64,000 nt of DNA from Pseudomonas sp. S30 (GTDB taxonomy: Bacteria > Pseudomonadota > Gammaproteobacteria > Pseudomonadales > Pseudomonadaceae), in the NCBI RefSeq assembly GCF_016518545.1, contig NZ_JACVTO010000010.1, forward strand, positions 124,001 through 188,000. Direction: 5' to 3'. This document shows positions 26,083-34,945 of this stretch, one piece after another (the first letter of the stretch is position 1; each line of letters starts with the position of its first letter). The position numbers and the translations under genes were made by a program. Below the pieces are notes generated by a model. The model saw only the letters and a program-made list of their open reading frames with translations. It had not been told where the DNA came from and did no database searches.

Positions 26083-26808
26083 TCAGCAGGGCTCGGACGG
26101 TGAGTGGCTCGCCAGACCCAGCAGCCATTGGCTGGGGGCGTGGCCAAGGATGCGCTTGAACATGGCAGTGAAGGCACTGGCGCTCTGATAGCCGTGCTCA
26201 AGGGCCACGGCAAGCACTGGGCGGCCGGCGGCCAGGTGCGGCTGGCTGAGCATCACCCGCGCCCTGGCGCGCCATTCGCCGTAAGACATGCCCAGCTCGC
26301 GCTGGAACAACCGCGCCACGTTGCGCGCGCTCATGTTCAGCTGTTCGCCGCAGGCCTGCAGGCTGAGGTCCTGGGAGGGGTCGTCGAGAAAACGCTCGCA
26401 CCAGGCCTGCAACCTGCGATGCCGTGGCATCGCCACGAAGCCGTCGATACGCCGCGCGGTACCCAGTTCATGGCGGATCAGGGCACGGGCGTGTTCGCCT
26501 TCATGCAGGCCCAGCATGCTGGAGGCGGCGAGGATCAGTTCGCGCAGCAGGCCGGACACCACCAGCAGTTGACAGCGCTCGGCCTGGCGCGCCAGCAGCA
26601 GCGTTCGCAGGCACACGGCCCCATGCAGGTGCAGGGCATGGCTGACGCCCGACGGTACCCATAGCGCGTGGCCTGCGGGCACCACCCAGTCGCCGCGCTC
26701 GGTGCTTACGCGTATCACGCCATCGGCGGCGTACAGCAGTTGATCCTCGGTATGGCAGTGGCTGGCGATGTGTTCGCCTGCTCTGCAATCCATCTCCAGT
26801 GCGTGCAT
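26083..26808 (-). CDS. AraC-family regulator with N-terminal cupin
   Basis: 241 residues from the ATG at 26808, chosen because GGAG lies about ten bases before it and a 20-base palindrome lies just upstream; an ATG at 26868 would place that palindrome inside the gene. Cupin residues: HCHTEDQLLYAADGVIRV and GHALWVPSGVSHAL. HTH: LSLQACGEQLNMSARNVARLFQRELGMSYGEWRARARV and ALEHGYQSASAFTAMFKRILGHAPSQW. It sits between the MFS pump upstream and the tripartite pump downstream, and may control either. Confidence 0.82.
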   Translation of the reverse strand: MHALEMDCRAGEHIASHCHTEDQLLYAADGVIRVSTERGDWVVPAGHALWVPSGVSHALHLHGAVCLRTLLLARQAERCQLLVVSGLLRELILAASSMLGLHEGEHARALIRHELGTARRIDGFVAMPRHRRLQAWCERFLDDPSQDLSLQACGEQLNMSARNVARLFQRELGMSYGEWRARARVMLSQPHLAAGRPVLAVALEHGYQSASAFTAMFKRILGHAPSQWLLGLASHSPSEPC

Positions 26809-26820
26809 GCTCAGCGCTCC

Positions 26821-26840
26821 TATTATTGGATCCAATAATA
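26821..26840. promoter_or_regulatory. Perfect 20-base palindrome before the AraC-type gene
   Basis: TATTATTGGATCCAATAATA is fully self-complementary and stands out as AT-rich DNA in a GC-rich region. It lies 13 bases before the regulator start, overlapping where the ribosome site or promoter would be. Fits an autoregulatory operator, although AraC proteins usually bind direct repeats, so another regulator may use it. Confidence 0.5.
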
Positions 26841-26896
26841 CCGTGAGACGCTGCTTGCGGCGTGCCAAGAATGGCGTACTTTTGGCGGAAACTGGC

Positions 26897-26922
26897 GGAA
26901 TGTGCCCTCCACGGCACGTTCC
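26897..26922 (-). terminator. Hairpin after the MFS gene
   Basis: GGAATGTGCC and GGCACGTTCC form a ten-pair stem (one G-T pair) around CTCCAC, 30 bases after the MFS stop in its reading direction. No U tract follows, so termination strength is uncertain; it may separate the MFS and AraC transcripts. Confidence 0.4.
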
Positions 26923-26952
26923 AGAGGAATTACTTGCGTTTCAACCGCGTTA

Positions 26953-28179
26953 TCACGCCGTTTGGCTCGCTACGCTGTTGCTGACGTTGCGTCCCAGCAC
27001 CAGGACGGCGACGAACCCGCAGCCGACCAGCGCGGTGGCCAGGCTCAGCAACACCGAACTGCCCAACTGGTCGACGATGCGCCCCCCGAAGAACGAGCCC
27101 AAGGCGATGATGACCTGGAACATCGCCACGAACAGCGGCATGCCTCGCTCCACGTCCTTGGGCGCGACCACGAACATCCAGATGCTGGCGCAGGCCGGGA
27201 AGGCGCCGAAGGCGAAGCCCCACAGCGCGATCAGCATCAGCGCCCCGTGCAGGCTGGTGGCGAAGGTGGGGAACAGCGCGGTGCTGGTGCCGATCAGCAG
27301 CGCCACCAGCAGCAGGGTATGGCGCACGCTGCGGTTGGCGGCGAAGCCGGCGAACAGATTGCCGACGACTCCGGCCACGCCATAGAGCAGCAGCAGGGTG
27401 CCGATGGTCGGCCCGTCGAAGCCGGCACGCTCCTTGAAGAACGGCGCCACGTAGGTATAGGCGGCGAAGTGGGCCAGGCCGATCAGCAGCACCGCGATCA
27501 GTCCCACGCGCGCCAGAGGGTTGAGGAACAGCGCCGGCAGGTCACTGACCCGAATGGCCTTGTCGGGTGTGAGTCGCGGCAGCAGCAGGACCTGCGCCAG
27601 CAGCACTGGCACACCCACCACGGCGGTGGCCAGGAAGGTCATGCGCCAGCCCATCAGGCCGCTGAGCCAGGTGCCGACCGGCACCCCGAGCACGGTCGCC
27701 AGGGTCACCCCGACCATGATGATCGAGGTCGCCTGCGCCACCCCGACGCCGCGTGGCGCCAGGCGACTGCTCAGGGCGATGGCGGTGGCCCAGAAACCAC
27801 CGATGCTGATGCCCAGCAACACGCGGCCGAGCAGCAGCAGGTTGAAGTCGCTGGCGTAGGCCACCACGGCGTTGGCGACGATCATGTTCAACGTCAGGCC
27901 AACGAGCAGGTAGCGCCGATCGAGCGCGCCGATGCTGACCGACAGCAACGGCGCCGCCAGCGCGGCCATGATGCCGGGCAGGGTGACCATCAGGCCGGCG
28001 TGGCCGGCGCTGATGCCCAGGTCGGCGGCCACGTCGTTGAGCACGCCCACCGGCAGGAATTCGCTGGTCACCAGGGCGAAGGCACCCACGGCCACCGAGA
28101 GGATCGCCAGCCACTGCTGGACGAGGCTTTGCTGCGCATGTTCAGGATGGCCCCGATGGGCCGGGCTTGGACTTGGCAT
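26953..28179 (-). CDS. MFS exporter, AraJ/YdhP-like
   Basis: 408 residues from the ATG at 28179; upstream residues in the open frame look non-coding. Twelve hydrophobic segments; the first, LAILSVAVGAFALVTSEFLPVGVLNDVAADLGIS, is diagnostic of the DHA1 sugar/drug efflux subgroup (AraJ, YdhP, SotB). It likely exports sugars, purine-like compounds or drugs. It is the upstream neighbour of the AraC regulator on the same strand. Confidence 0.82.
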   Translation of the reverse strand: MPSPSPAHRGHPEHAQQSLVQQWLAILSVAVGAFALVTSEFLPVGVLNDVAADLGISAGHAGLMVTLPGIMAALAAPLLSVSIGALDRRYLLVGLTLNMIVANAVVAYASDFNLLLLGRVLLGISIGGFWATAIALSSRLAPRGVGVAQATSIIMVGVTLATVLGVPVGTWLSGLMGWRMTFLATAVVGVPVLLAQVLLLPRLTPDKAIRVSDLPALFLNPLARVGLIAVLLIGLAHFAAYTYVAPFFKERAGFDGPTIGTLLLLYGVAGVVGNLFAGFAANRSVRHTLLLVALLIGTSTALFPTFATSLHGALMLIALWGFAFGAFPACASIWMFVVAPKDVERGMPLFVAMFQVIIALGSFFGGRIVDQLGSSVLLSLATALVGCGFVAVLVLGRNVSNSVASQTA

Positions 28180-28372
28180 GGTGCAGATTCCGAAAAGACA
28201 GTCGCCTGGAGCAGGCGAGGGGGCGGGAAATTGGAAGGCGAGTATAGGGTTGGGGGTCGCGGCTCCCATAAGCAGGACGTTCGATAGTGATCATCAGCGA
28301 GATCGATGGATCCCTGGGGTTACCTGTGACAGTGCACCCGCGACCCATGGCCCTTTGCGACGGATTCGCCGC

Positions 28373-28897
28373 TCAGTGGGCCAGCAGTTGCGCCACCGCC
28401 GCCAGCGCCTGGTCGCGGCGCCCGGCCCAGTTGCCGCCGATCACCTGCATGGGCTGGCGGTGCGCCTGCAGCCAGGCCTGGCTGTCGTCGAAGAAGGCCT
28501 GGCGCTGGCGCAGGTCGGGCTGGCAGCGCTGGCCGTCGGCGATCCAGTCCACGCCCTGGGGGCTGAGCAGCAGGTGCAGGTCGTAGTGGCGTTGCAGCAG
28601 GGCGGGTTCGAGCCAGGCCGGGCAGTCGCCGAACAGCGTGCGGCTCCAGAGGATGTTGCTCAGCAGATGGGTATCGAGCACCAGCAGGGACGGCGCCTGA
28701 TCCCGTGCCTGGTCCTCCCAGGCCAGTTGCCCCAGGGCGATGGCCGGGATGTCGGCGTAAACGGTGTCACGTTGCTGCACGTCGATGAAGTGGCGCACGT
28801 ATTCGCCCACCGTCAGGCCGCCGAAACGCGCCTGGATCTCGCCGCTCAGCCAGCTCTTGCCGCTGGACTCCGGACCGCACAGCACCAGGACCTTCAT
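28373..28897 (-). CDS. NadR-like P-loop kinase paired with PnuC
   Basis: 174 residues. Walker A GPESSGKSWLS at residues 8-18 and LLVLDTHLLSNILWSRTLFG in the middle match the ribosylnicotinamide kinase domain of NadR, without the NadR HTH or adenylyltransferase domains. It would phosphorylate nicotinamide riboside after import, trapping it as NMN. The start overlaps the pnuC stop by four bases, which strongly supports a joint salvage function. Confidence 0.75.
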   Translation of the reverse strand: MKVLVLCGPESSGKSWLSGEIQARFGGLTVGEYVRHFIDVQQRDTVYADIPAIALGQLAWEDQARDQAPSLLVLDTHLLSNILWSRTLFGDCPAWLEPALLQRHYDLHLLLSPQGVDWIADGQRCQPDLRQRQAFFDDSQAWLQAHRQPMQVIGGNWAGRRDQALAAVAQLLAH

Positions 28898-29460
28898 GCG
28901 CCGACCAGCGCCGGATCGCGCCGCCATTGCACCCAGCCGCGCACGGCGATCAGGGTGAACAGACCATACAGCGCGGCGGTGAGATACAGGCCTTTGTAGA
29001 GGAACAGTCCGACGAAGATCACGTCGACCACGAACCACAGCGCCCAGCATTGCAGGCGCTTTTGCGCCATCCATACCTGGGCCACCAGACTGAAGCCGGT
29101 CAGGCCTGCATCCAGCCAGGGCTGGGCGGCATCGGTCCAGTGCGCCATGGCCGCGCCCAGCACGAGGCTGGTCAGCAGGCCGGCACCCAGCCCGCACAGC
29201 ACCGTCGGCGTGTCCAGCCGCGTGACCTGGCGGGCATCCTCGACCCGGTCGGGACGGGTCCACTGCCACCAGCCATACAGGTTGAGCACCGCGTACACCA
29301 GTTGCAGGAGCATGTCCGAATACAGCTTCACGTCGTAGAAGATCCAGCTGTACAGCACCACCATCACCAGGCCGATCGGCCAGCACCAGATGTTCTGGCG
29401 CACCGTGAGCCAGACGGCGATGACGCCCAGGGCGGCGGCGAAGAGTTCGAGGCCGGACAT
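28894..29460 (-). CDS. pnuC: PnuC-type nicotinamide riboside transporter
   Basis: 188 residues with about seven short membrane segments. Characteristic aromatic-rich motifs are QNIWCWPIGLVMVVLYSWIFYDVKLYSDMLLQLVY, NLYGWWQW and CWALWFVVDVIFVGLF. PnuC proteins allow facilitated uptake of nicotinamide riboside, with metabolic trapping by a NadR-type kinase; the adjacent P-loop gene fits. Related PnuT carries thiamine, but no thiamine gene or TPP riboswitch is near. Divergent from a halovibrin-like secreted protein gene. Confidence 0.85.
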   Translation of the reverse strand: MSGLELFAAALGVIAVWLTVRQNIWCWPIGLVMVVLYSWIFYDVKLYSDMLLQLVYAVLNLYGWWQWTRPDRVEDARQVTRLDTPTVLCGLGAGLLTSLVLGAAMAHWTDAAQPWLDAGLTGFSLVAQVWMAQKRLQCWALWFVVDVIFVGLFLYKGLYLTAALYGLFTLIAVRGWVQWRRDPALVGA

Positions 29461-29620
29461 CGGCGATCCTTCGAAGGGGAAAGGCGCCGATTGTACCCTG
29501 CAAACGGCCGGCGGGTAACGGCCTGGTCGCGCTCGTCGGTCCTGGCATTTCTGCTAGTAGAGGGGTGGCAGGGGCGGCCATACCATCGATTGACACCTGA
29601 TCCAACGAGGGTTGTCATTC

Positions 29621-30898
29621 ATGAAACGCTCCACTGCGCCTTTCCTCCTGGCCCTGAGCCTGCCGGTGTACTTGTACGCCGGTGTGTCGTGGGCCGACCA
29701 ATGCGAGACCGTCGCCAAAGAGGTGACCGGCTGGTATGAGAAGACGGTGAACGACTGCGGACGCAACCCGGCCGTCGACTGCTCCGGCGTGATGATTCGC
29801 GGCACCAAGCGTGCCGACCCTCAGAAGGGCGAACGCTACGATGTGTGGAATCCCAGCCCGGCTTCGGAGAAATCCGGCGGGGTTTCCGTGTCGTGGATGC
29901 GTGCCGACAAGATCGGCTACGAGGACCCAGGTCTGGGCTACACCGACGGGATGATCTTCACCCCGCGGGACTATGTCGCCAAAGGCCAGAAGAAACTCGA
30001 CGTGTACTGCGCGTTCCCGGTCGATGCCTGGACCGATGACCGTGACAGCCGCGGCTGCGGCGACAACCGCACCACCCAGCGCACCGAGGCCAGCTGCCAG
30101 TCGGCCAAGCTGATGAATGCCAGCGACTGGCGCAAGTACTACGATGCCCTCGAGGAAAACAAGGGCGGTCGCCACCGCCGCCAGCGCCAGTGCGCCTTCG
30201 ACATGAACGGCCGGCTGGAGGCCAGCGAGCGGCGCGATGCCTTTTCGGCCTTCATCAAGGCGCGACAGTCGATCGCCGACACCCGTACCGGACGCGAGGT
30301 GCAAACCGAGCTGAGGCTGGTGAGCTGGAAAGCGGACGAGCCGGTGCCGATCGCCGCTTTCTTCTACAGCGAGTCCAAAGGCTTGGGCGCTGCCCAGCGC
30401 AACCAGCAGGACTACTACGCCAAGACCGGCAACTGGGTGCCCGTGATGCGCATGGACTTCCCCAGGAATGCCTCGAGCAAGACGCGCTTCTCGTGCGAAT
30501 CCAACGCGCAGTACCTCAGCGCCGATGGCAAGCGGGCCAACGATACCTGCAGCCGCTACGTCGACAGCGCCGAATGGGTGCGCCGCTACGATCCGGGCTA
30601 CCGCAAGAATATCTGGACGCTGTCGGTGAAACCGACCCGCTGCGGGCGTAACGTCGACCGCGCCGGGATCGACGCGATGTACGCCGAACTCAAGAGCCGC
30701 TACGGCAACGACGAGCGCTGGAAGTCCTACGACAAAGGCTCGCGCAGCAATTCGATGCACACGCAGTTGGCCTGCCACGTGTTCGGCAAGGACAAGGTCG
30801 GCAATCCGATCCGCTACAAGTCCACCTACAACCTCGAGCCTGCACGGCCGTTCGTGACCGAGGAGCAGGCCGAGAAAGTCGGCTGCAATCCGGTCTAG
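29621..30898 (+). CDS. Secreted halovibrin (HvnA)-like protein, possible NAD glycohydrolase
   Basis: 425 residues with a signal peptide at 1-25 (FLLALSLPVYLYAGVSWA). Cysteine-rich exported protein: CSGVMIRGT near 50, YCAFPVDAW and RGCGDN near 130-150, CxxxYVDSAEWV near 310, GCNPV at the end. The pattern of CSGV, a W/SWMR strand and paired Cys recalls Vibrio fischeri halovibrins, reported as secreted NAD glycohydrolases. I make this link from memory only. A GAGG ribosome site supports the ATG at 29621. It diverges from pnuC/nadR-like genes and converges with a larger paralogue. Confidence 0.5.
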   Translation: MKRSTAPFLLALSLPVYLYAGVSWADQCETVAKEVTGWYEKTVNDCGRNPAVDCSGVMIRGTKRADPQKGERYDVWNPSPASEKSGGVSVSWMRADKIGYEDPGLGYTDGMIFTPRDYVAKGQKKLDVYCAFPVDAWTDDRDSRGCGDNRTTQRTEASCQSAKLMNASDWRKYYDALEENKGGRHRRQRQCAFDMNGRLEASERRDAFSAFIKARQSIADTRTGREVQTELRLVSWKADEPVPIAAFFYSESKGLGAAQRNQQDYYAKTGNWVPVMRMDFPRNASSKTRFSCESNAQYLSADGKRANDTCSRYVDSAEWVRRYDPGYRKNIWTLSVKPTRCGRNVDRAGIDAMYAELKSRYGNDERWKSYDKGSRSNSMHTQLACHVFGKDKVGNPIRYKSTYNLEPARPFVTEEQAEKVGCNPV

Positions 30899-30899
30899 A

Positions 30900-30918
30900 C
30901 CTGGGCGCTTCGCCCAGG
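30900..30918. terminator. Hairpin between the two convergent halovibrin-like genes
   Basis: CCTGGGCG and CGCCCAGG with a CTT loop directly after the upstream gene's stop codon. A second G/C inverted repeat follows. No U tract on either strand; likely a bidirectional terminator or transcript end stabiliser. Confidence 0.45.
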
Positions 30919-30962
30919 CGCGTTGCCTGGCAGCGCCCCTGGGCTAATGGCGTGAGTCACAT

Positions 30963-32726
30963 TCAGGGGTTGCACTTGGCCGCTTCGGTCTGCGCCACCG
31001 AGGTGGCCATCCGGAAAGGCTCCAAATTCCAGTCGGCCTTGCGGTTGTAGAGCTTGAGCAGGCAACCCAATTGCAACTCCATACTCGCTTCGGCCCCCTC
31101 CTGCCAGCGTGGGTCGAGGCCTTCCTGGCGGAACAATTCAGCGTAGAGCTGCTTGGTGCTCGCCTGGCGACCCAGCGAAGTGGGGACGACCCGCAATCCG
31201 AACAGTGGTTCTTCGCTGCCCTGGGCCTTCAACGGCTGGCCATCGCGCTCCAGCACCGACCAGCGCGTCGATTCGATCAGCCTGCGCACCGGGTTGCAGT
31301 TGGCGCTCTGCATCTGCGCCGGCGACAGCACGGGACGCCAGGGTTCCAGTTGCCACTGGCTGGCGTTTGGATGCCGCACGGCCAGGCATTGCAATTGTGC
31401 GCGCATGCTGCCTGCATGGATTTCGTCATGCAGCCATTGCGGGCTGTCGCCATAGCGGGCTTCGAGGGCCTCGTAAATGGCGTCGACGTTGGCGGGGCTG
31501 AGCTTGACGCCAGGCGCCAGCTTGAGCAGCAGGGATTTCTCGGCACGGCCCATGCCCAGCTCGCCTGGCTTGCGCTCGACCCAGTCGGCCGATGCGACCA
31601 GGTCGCCGGGCTGCTGCTGTTGCTGCGGCGTTTGCGGGTCCGGCTTCGGGGCCGGTTCCAGTGCTGCGTCGTCGAGCGCTATCACCTGATCCTTGGGCTC
31701 GTAGCTGAACCGCTGGCTGGCGGGTTTGGTGAAGTCCAGGCGCAGGATGGGCACGGCATAGCCTTCGGCATACAGCTTGCGCTGGAACGCCTGGGCAGGC
31801 TTCAGGCCCACCGTGGGGCGGGCCTTGCGGGTATCGCCACGGGTACTGGCGACATAGGTGCTGTGCACGTCCCAGACGAACGCATCGATGAACGGCAGGC
31901 GTGCGCTGCCGTCCTCGGCCGACGCGCCGTGGGTGTCGTTGCGCAGCAGGAACTCGTTGAGCAGTTCCTTGCGCGCGAAGGCATCCCGGTGCCGGGTGCC
32001 CGGGGCCTCATGCACCTGGATCATGGCGTCCCAGTCCGCAGCCTGCTCTGCATTCCACGAGCATTGCTGGACCTGGATGCGGTTGAGGCTGGTGGGGGCC
32101 AGAGCAGGGGGCCTGAGGTGGCTGTACTGGGCACGCCATTGTGTCGGCGTGTCGATCTTGCGCAGGTCGCACGAGCCCCAGGCCAGTGCCGCATTGGCAT
32201 TGGCCGGCGTGGTTGCCGACCGTTGCTGATAACCCTCGGGGCGGGTTTCGGACCAGCGTCCGGCGGCAGCGGCCTGCTTGAAGGCGCCACAGCCCCAGGC
32301 CTGTCGATCCGGGCCGGTGAAGCCGTCGAAGCTGTAGATGCACATGAAGCCGGTTTCCATCACCGGTGCCTGCAGCGCGCGAGCGTCCTGCGGGGTGCGC
32401 AGGATGAAGCCGGCCGGTCGGATCAGTCGGCTGGTGCTGAGGTCCTTGCGGATCCAGCTGAACGAGGTGGCGCCGGTCTTCAGCGCGTAGGGGCTGTAGT
32501 CCCAGGGGTTGAAGGGACCATCGTCGACCATCCGCAGCGTGACTCCGCTGCAATAGTAATGGCCGCGCGGCGCGCCGTCAGGCTGCTTGCAGGCATTGTC
32601 GAGACGGTTGTAGTTGTCGTTGATACGCCGGACCGTGTTCTGCGGCGTGTCCACGGCGATCGGCGCGGCGCCGAGTGCGGTGGGCAGGCCCAGCACCAGG
32701 GCTGCCGCCAGGCTGTGGGTGTACAT
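30963..32726 (-). CDS. Larger secreted halovibrin-like paralogue with duplicated C-terminal domain
   Basis: 587 residues; signal peptide 1-22 (LAAALVLGLPTALGA). The N-terminal half follows the neighbour: YYCSGVTLRMVDD, FNPWDYSP, ATSFSWIRKDL, FMCIYSFDGFTG, WGCGAF, QQCSWNAEQA. After a Pro/Gln-rich linker (near 385-395) come two copies of the neighbour's C-terminal module: one around VDAIYEALEARYGDSPQWL ending CNPV, the second around TKQLYAELFRQEGLDPRWQ ending KCNP. Function is inferred as for the smaller paralogue. Start chosen at 32726, behind GGGAGG. Confidence 0.5.
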   Translation of the reverse strand: MYTHSLAAALVLGLPTALGAAPIAVDTPQNTVRRINDNYNRLDNACKQPDGAPRGHYYCSGVTLRMVDDGPFNPWDYSPYALKTGATSFSWIRKDLSTSRLIRPAGFILRTPQDARALQAPVMETGFMCIYSFDGFTGPDRQAWGCGAFKQAAAAGRWSETRPEGYQQRSATTPANANAALAWGSCDLRKIDTPTQWRAQYSHLRPPALAPTSLNRIQVQQCSWNAEQAADWDAMIQVHEAPGTRHRDAFARKELLNEFLLRNDTHGASAEDGSARLPFIDAFVWDVHSTYVASTRGDTRKARPTVGLKPAQAFQRKLYAEGYAVPILRLDFTKPASQRFSYEPKDQVIALDDAALEPAPKPDPQTPQQQQQPGDLVASADWVERKPGELGMGRAEKSLLLKLAPGVKLSPANVDAIYEALEARYGDSPQWLHDEIHAGSMRAQLQCLAVRHPNASQWQLEPWRPVLSPAQMQSANCNPVRRLIESTRWSVLERDGQPLKAQGSEEPLFGLRVVPTSLGRQASTKQLYAELFRQEGLDPRWQEGAEASMELQLGCLLKLYNRKADWNLEPFRMATSVAQTEAAKCNP

Positions 32727-32838
32727 GTCGACCTCCCGTTCCAGTTGGAAGGTCAACGTTCGGCCAGGCACGCTGGCAGCGTCTACTGACAGACTTGTCA
32801 GGTGGCGGTGGCTGCTGCCCTGGCCGCGCCCTGCGCCT

Positions 32839-34473
32839 TCACACGCGGAACTGACGCAACAGCTGCTCCAGTTCCTCGCTCAGCCGTGCCAGCGCCATGC
32901 CGGCGTCGCTGGACTGGCGCGCCGCTTCGGCGGTCTGCTGCGAGAGCCCCGCGGTATCGAGCACGTTGCGGTTGATTTCCTCCACCACATGGGTCTGCTG
33001 CAAGGTCGCGCTGGCGATCGAGGTGTTCAGCGTCGCCAGCGTGTGCAGGGCCTGCTCGATGGCGGTCAGTCGGCTGCCGGCTTCACGGGCCTGGGTGACG
33101 GTCTGGCGCGACGCCTCGCTGGAGGTGTCGATGGCCTTCACTGCCGCGTCCGATTGGCCTTGCAGGTGTTCGATCATGGTCTGGATCTCGGCGGTCGACT
33201 GGGCAGTGCGCTGGGCCAGCAGGCGCACTTCGTCGGCGACCACGGCAAAGCCCCGGCCCTGCTCGCCCGCCCGCGCGGCCTCGATGGCGGCATTCAGGGC
33301 CAGCAGGTTGGTCTGCTCGGCGATCGAGCGGATCACCTCCAGCACACCGCCGATCCGCGTGCTGTGCCCGGCCAGGTCGCGGATCACGCCCTGGGCCTGG
33401 TCGATGGTCGCCGACAGCCGATCGATCTGCTGCAAACTGCCCTGGATCGCCTGCTGGCCCTGGTCGACCTGGGCCTGGGCCGCTCGCATTTCGCCGGCCG
33501 CCTGCTCGGCATTCTTGGCCACGTCCTGCACCGCGTAGGTGACCTCGTTCACCGCCGTGGCCACCTGGTCCATCTGCAGGGACTGGCTGGCGCTGTGCTG
33601 CTGGGCGCTGCCGGCATTGTCGCCGACCTGACCGGCGGTCTGGCCCAAGGCATGAGCCGTGCCCTGGAGCTGGCCCACCACACCCTGCAACTTGCCGTTG
33701 AAACGGTTGAAATATTCACCCAGCTGGGTGATCTCGTCATGCCCGTGGGTGTCCAGGCGCCGGGTCAGGTCGCTCTCGCCACTGGCGATCTGGCCCATGG
33801 CGTGCACCGCCTCGCGCAAGGGCTGGGCGATGCTGCGGGCGATCATCCATACCAGCAGGCCCATCAGCAGGGCGATCGCCACCCCCAGCAGCGAGGCATC
33901 ACGCACCCGGCGGGTGAACTCGGCCTGCACATCGTCCACGTACACCCCGGAACCGATGATCCAGCCCCAGGGCTTGAACAGCTCGATGTACGAGGTCTTG
34001 GCCACCGGCTCGCTGGCCCCGGGCTTGGGCCAGCGGTAGTTGACCGGCCCGGCGCCCTGGGCCTTGGCCAGGCTCACCATCTCGTTGAATACGGCGAAGC
34101 CGTCGGGATCGCGGATTGCCGAAAGGTCCTGGCCATCGAGCTTGGCATTGACCGGGTGCATGATCATCTTCGGCTGCAGGTCGTTGATCCAGAAGTAGTC
34201 GTCCTTGTCGTAGCGCAGCCCGCGGACCACCTGCAACGCCTGCTGCTGGGCCGTGTTGCGGTCCAGGGTGCCGGCGGTTTCTAGCCCCTGGTAATAGGCC
34301 AGCACCCCCACGGCGGTCTGCACCACATGCCGGGTCTTTTCCGCCTTGGCCTGGTACAGCTCGCCATGGATCTGGCGCAGCATCAGCAGCCCCAGCAGCA
34401 CCAGCATGATCACCGCCACCCACAGGATCAGCCACAGACGCCGGCCGATCGACATCGCTCTCAATGCGTTCAT
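32839..34473 (-). CDS. Methyl-accepting chemotaxis protein with single Cache domain
   Basis: 544 residues from the ATG at 34473. Membrane segment about 12-32, periplasmic sCache_2 domain about 35-190 (YWF-type motif [44 protein letters not shown]), second membrane segment near 195-215, HAMP, then the signalling hairpin with the tip [37 protein letters not shown]. It ends LLRQFRV without the C-terminal NWETF pentapeptide for CheR. Single-Cache receptors of this type often sense small carboxylates such as acetate or propionate; the ligand here is unknown. Confidence 0.92.
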   Translation of the reverse strand: MNALRAMSIGRRLWLILWVAVIMLVLLGLLMLRQIHGELYQAKAEKTRHVVQTAVGVLAYYQGLETAGTLDRNTAQQQALQVVRGLRYDKDDYFWINDLQPKMIMHPVNAKLDGQDLSAIRDPDGFAVFNEMVSLAKAQGAGPVNYRWPKPGASEPVAKTSYIELFKPWGWIIGSGVYVDDVQAEFTRRVRDASLLGVAIALLMGLLVWMIARSIAQPLREAVHAMGQIASGESDLTRRLDTHGHDEITQLGEYFNRFNGKLQGVVGQLQGTAHALGQTAGQVGDNAGSAQQHSASQSLQMDQVATAVNEVTYAVQDVAKNAEQAAGEMRAAQAQVDQGQQAIQGSLQQIDRLSATIDQAQGVIRDLAGHSTRIGGVLEVIRSIAEQTNLLALNAAIEAARAGEQGRGFAVVADEVRLLAQRTAQSTAEIQTMIEHLQGQSDAAVKAIDTSSEASRQTVTQAREAGSRLTAIEQALHTLATLNTSIASATLQQTHVVEEINRNVLDTAGLSQQTAEAARQSSDAGMALARLSEELEQLLRQFRV

Positions 34474-34557
34474 CAACTGCTCACTCCTTTGCCTTGTTCT
34501 TCTTATACGAGGGACATCCAACCACGGTGGATGCCCAGCAACCCAGTCGACCAACGG

Positions 34558-34722
34558 CTAGTGTGGTGTTTCACAAGTAACGCTGATAAAGGCCGAGTGA
34601 TTTTCATGCTCAGGCAAGGCGCCGCGACGAGTCGTAGCCCAGCTACGGCGAGGAGCGGCAACGCCGCATGAGCGTGAAAAGCGCCGGCATTTATAGCGTT
34701 TACTTGTGATACACCACACTAG
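34558..34722. repeat. 165-bp palindromic MITE-like element ending in CTAG
   Basis: The ends are inverted repeats of about 27 bases: left begins CTAGTGTGGTGTTTCACAAG, right ends CTTGTGATACACCACACTAG, differing by one mismatch and one single-base gap. The inside continues to pair (TTTTCATGCTCA with TGAGCGTGAAAA; GTAGC with GCTAC at the exact centre, 34640), so the whole element folds as one imperfect hairpin. No transposase is encoded. It lies between the chemoreceptor start and the uppP leader and probably spread by transposition in trans. Confidence 0.75.
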
Positions 34723-34945
34723 AGACCGATTTCGACATCCTTGTTGCATCCCGCGCGCGCCTGCGCGCAGGTCTCTGATAGGATCTCGGCCGCGCAAGAT
34801 GAAACCTTTAGCCTGCGCGAACTTTTTCGCTGGCGTCGAGACCAACGGACGCTGTAAAACAGCGACGCCGCGCGGGCGGCGCCGATCTGTAATGGAAAAA
34901 AACTAGGATGCCGACCATGAGCGGTGTCCATTTTTGGGGGCGTTG

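Noticed and set aside
26809..26868. Upstream ATG extending the AraC-type regulator by 20 residues
   Set aside because: The extension is basic and unlike a cupin start, and would place the 20-base palindrome inside the coding region; the ATG at 26808 has a good ribosome site.
29461..29620. Riboswitch (NAD- or TPP-type) in the pnuC/halovibrin-like intergenic region
   Set aside because: Only a weak TACCC/GGGTA repeat seen; no conserved aptamer pattern I could recognise.
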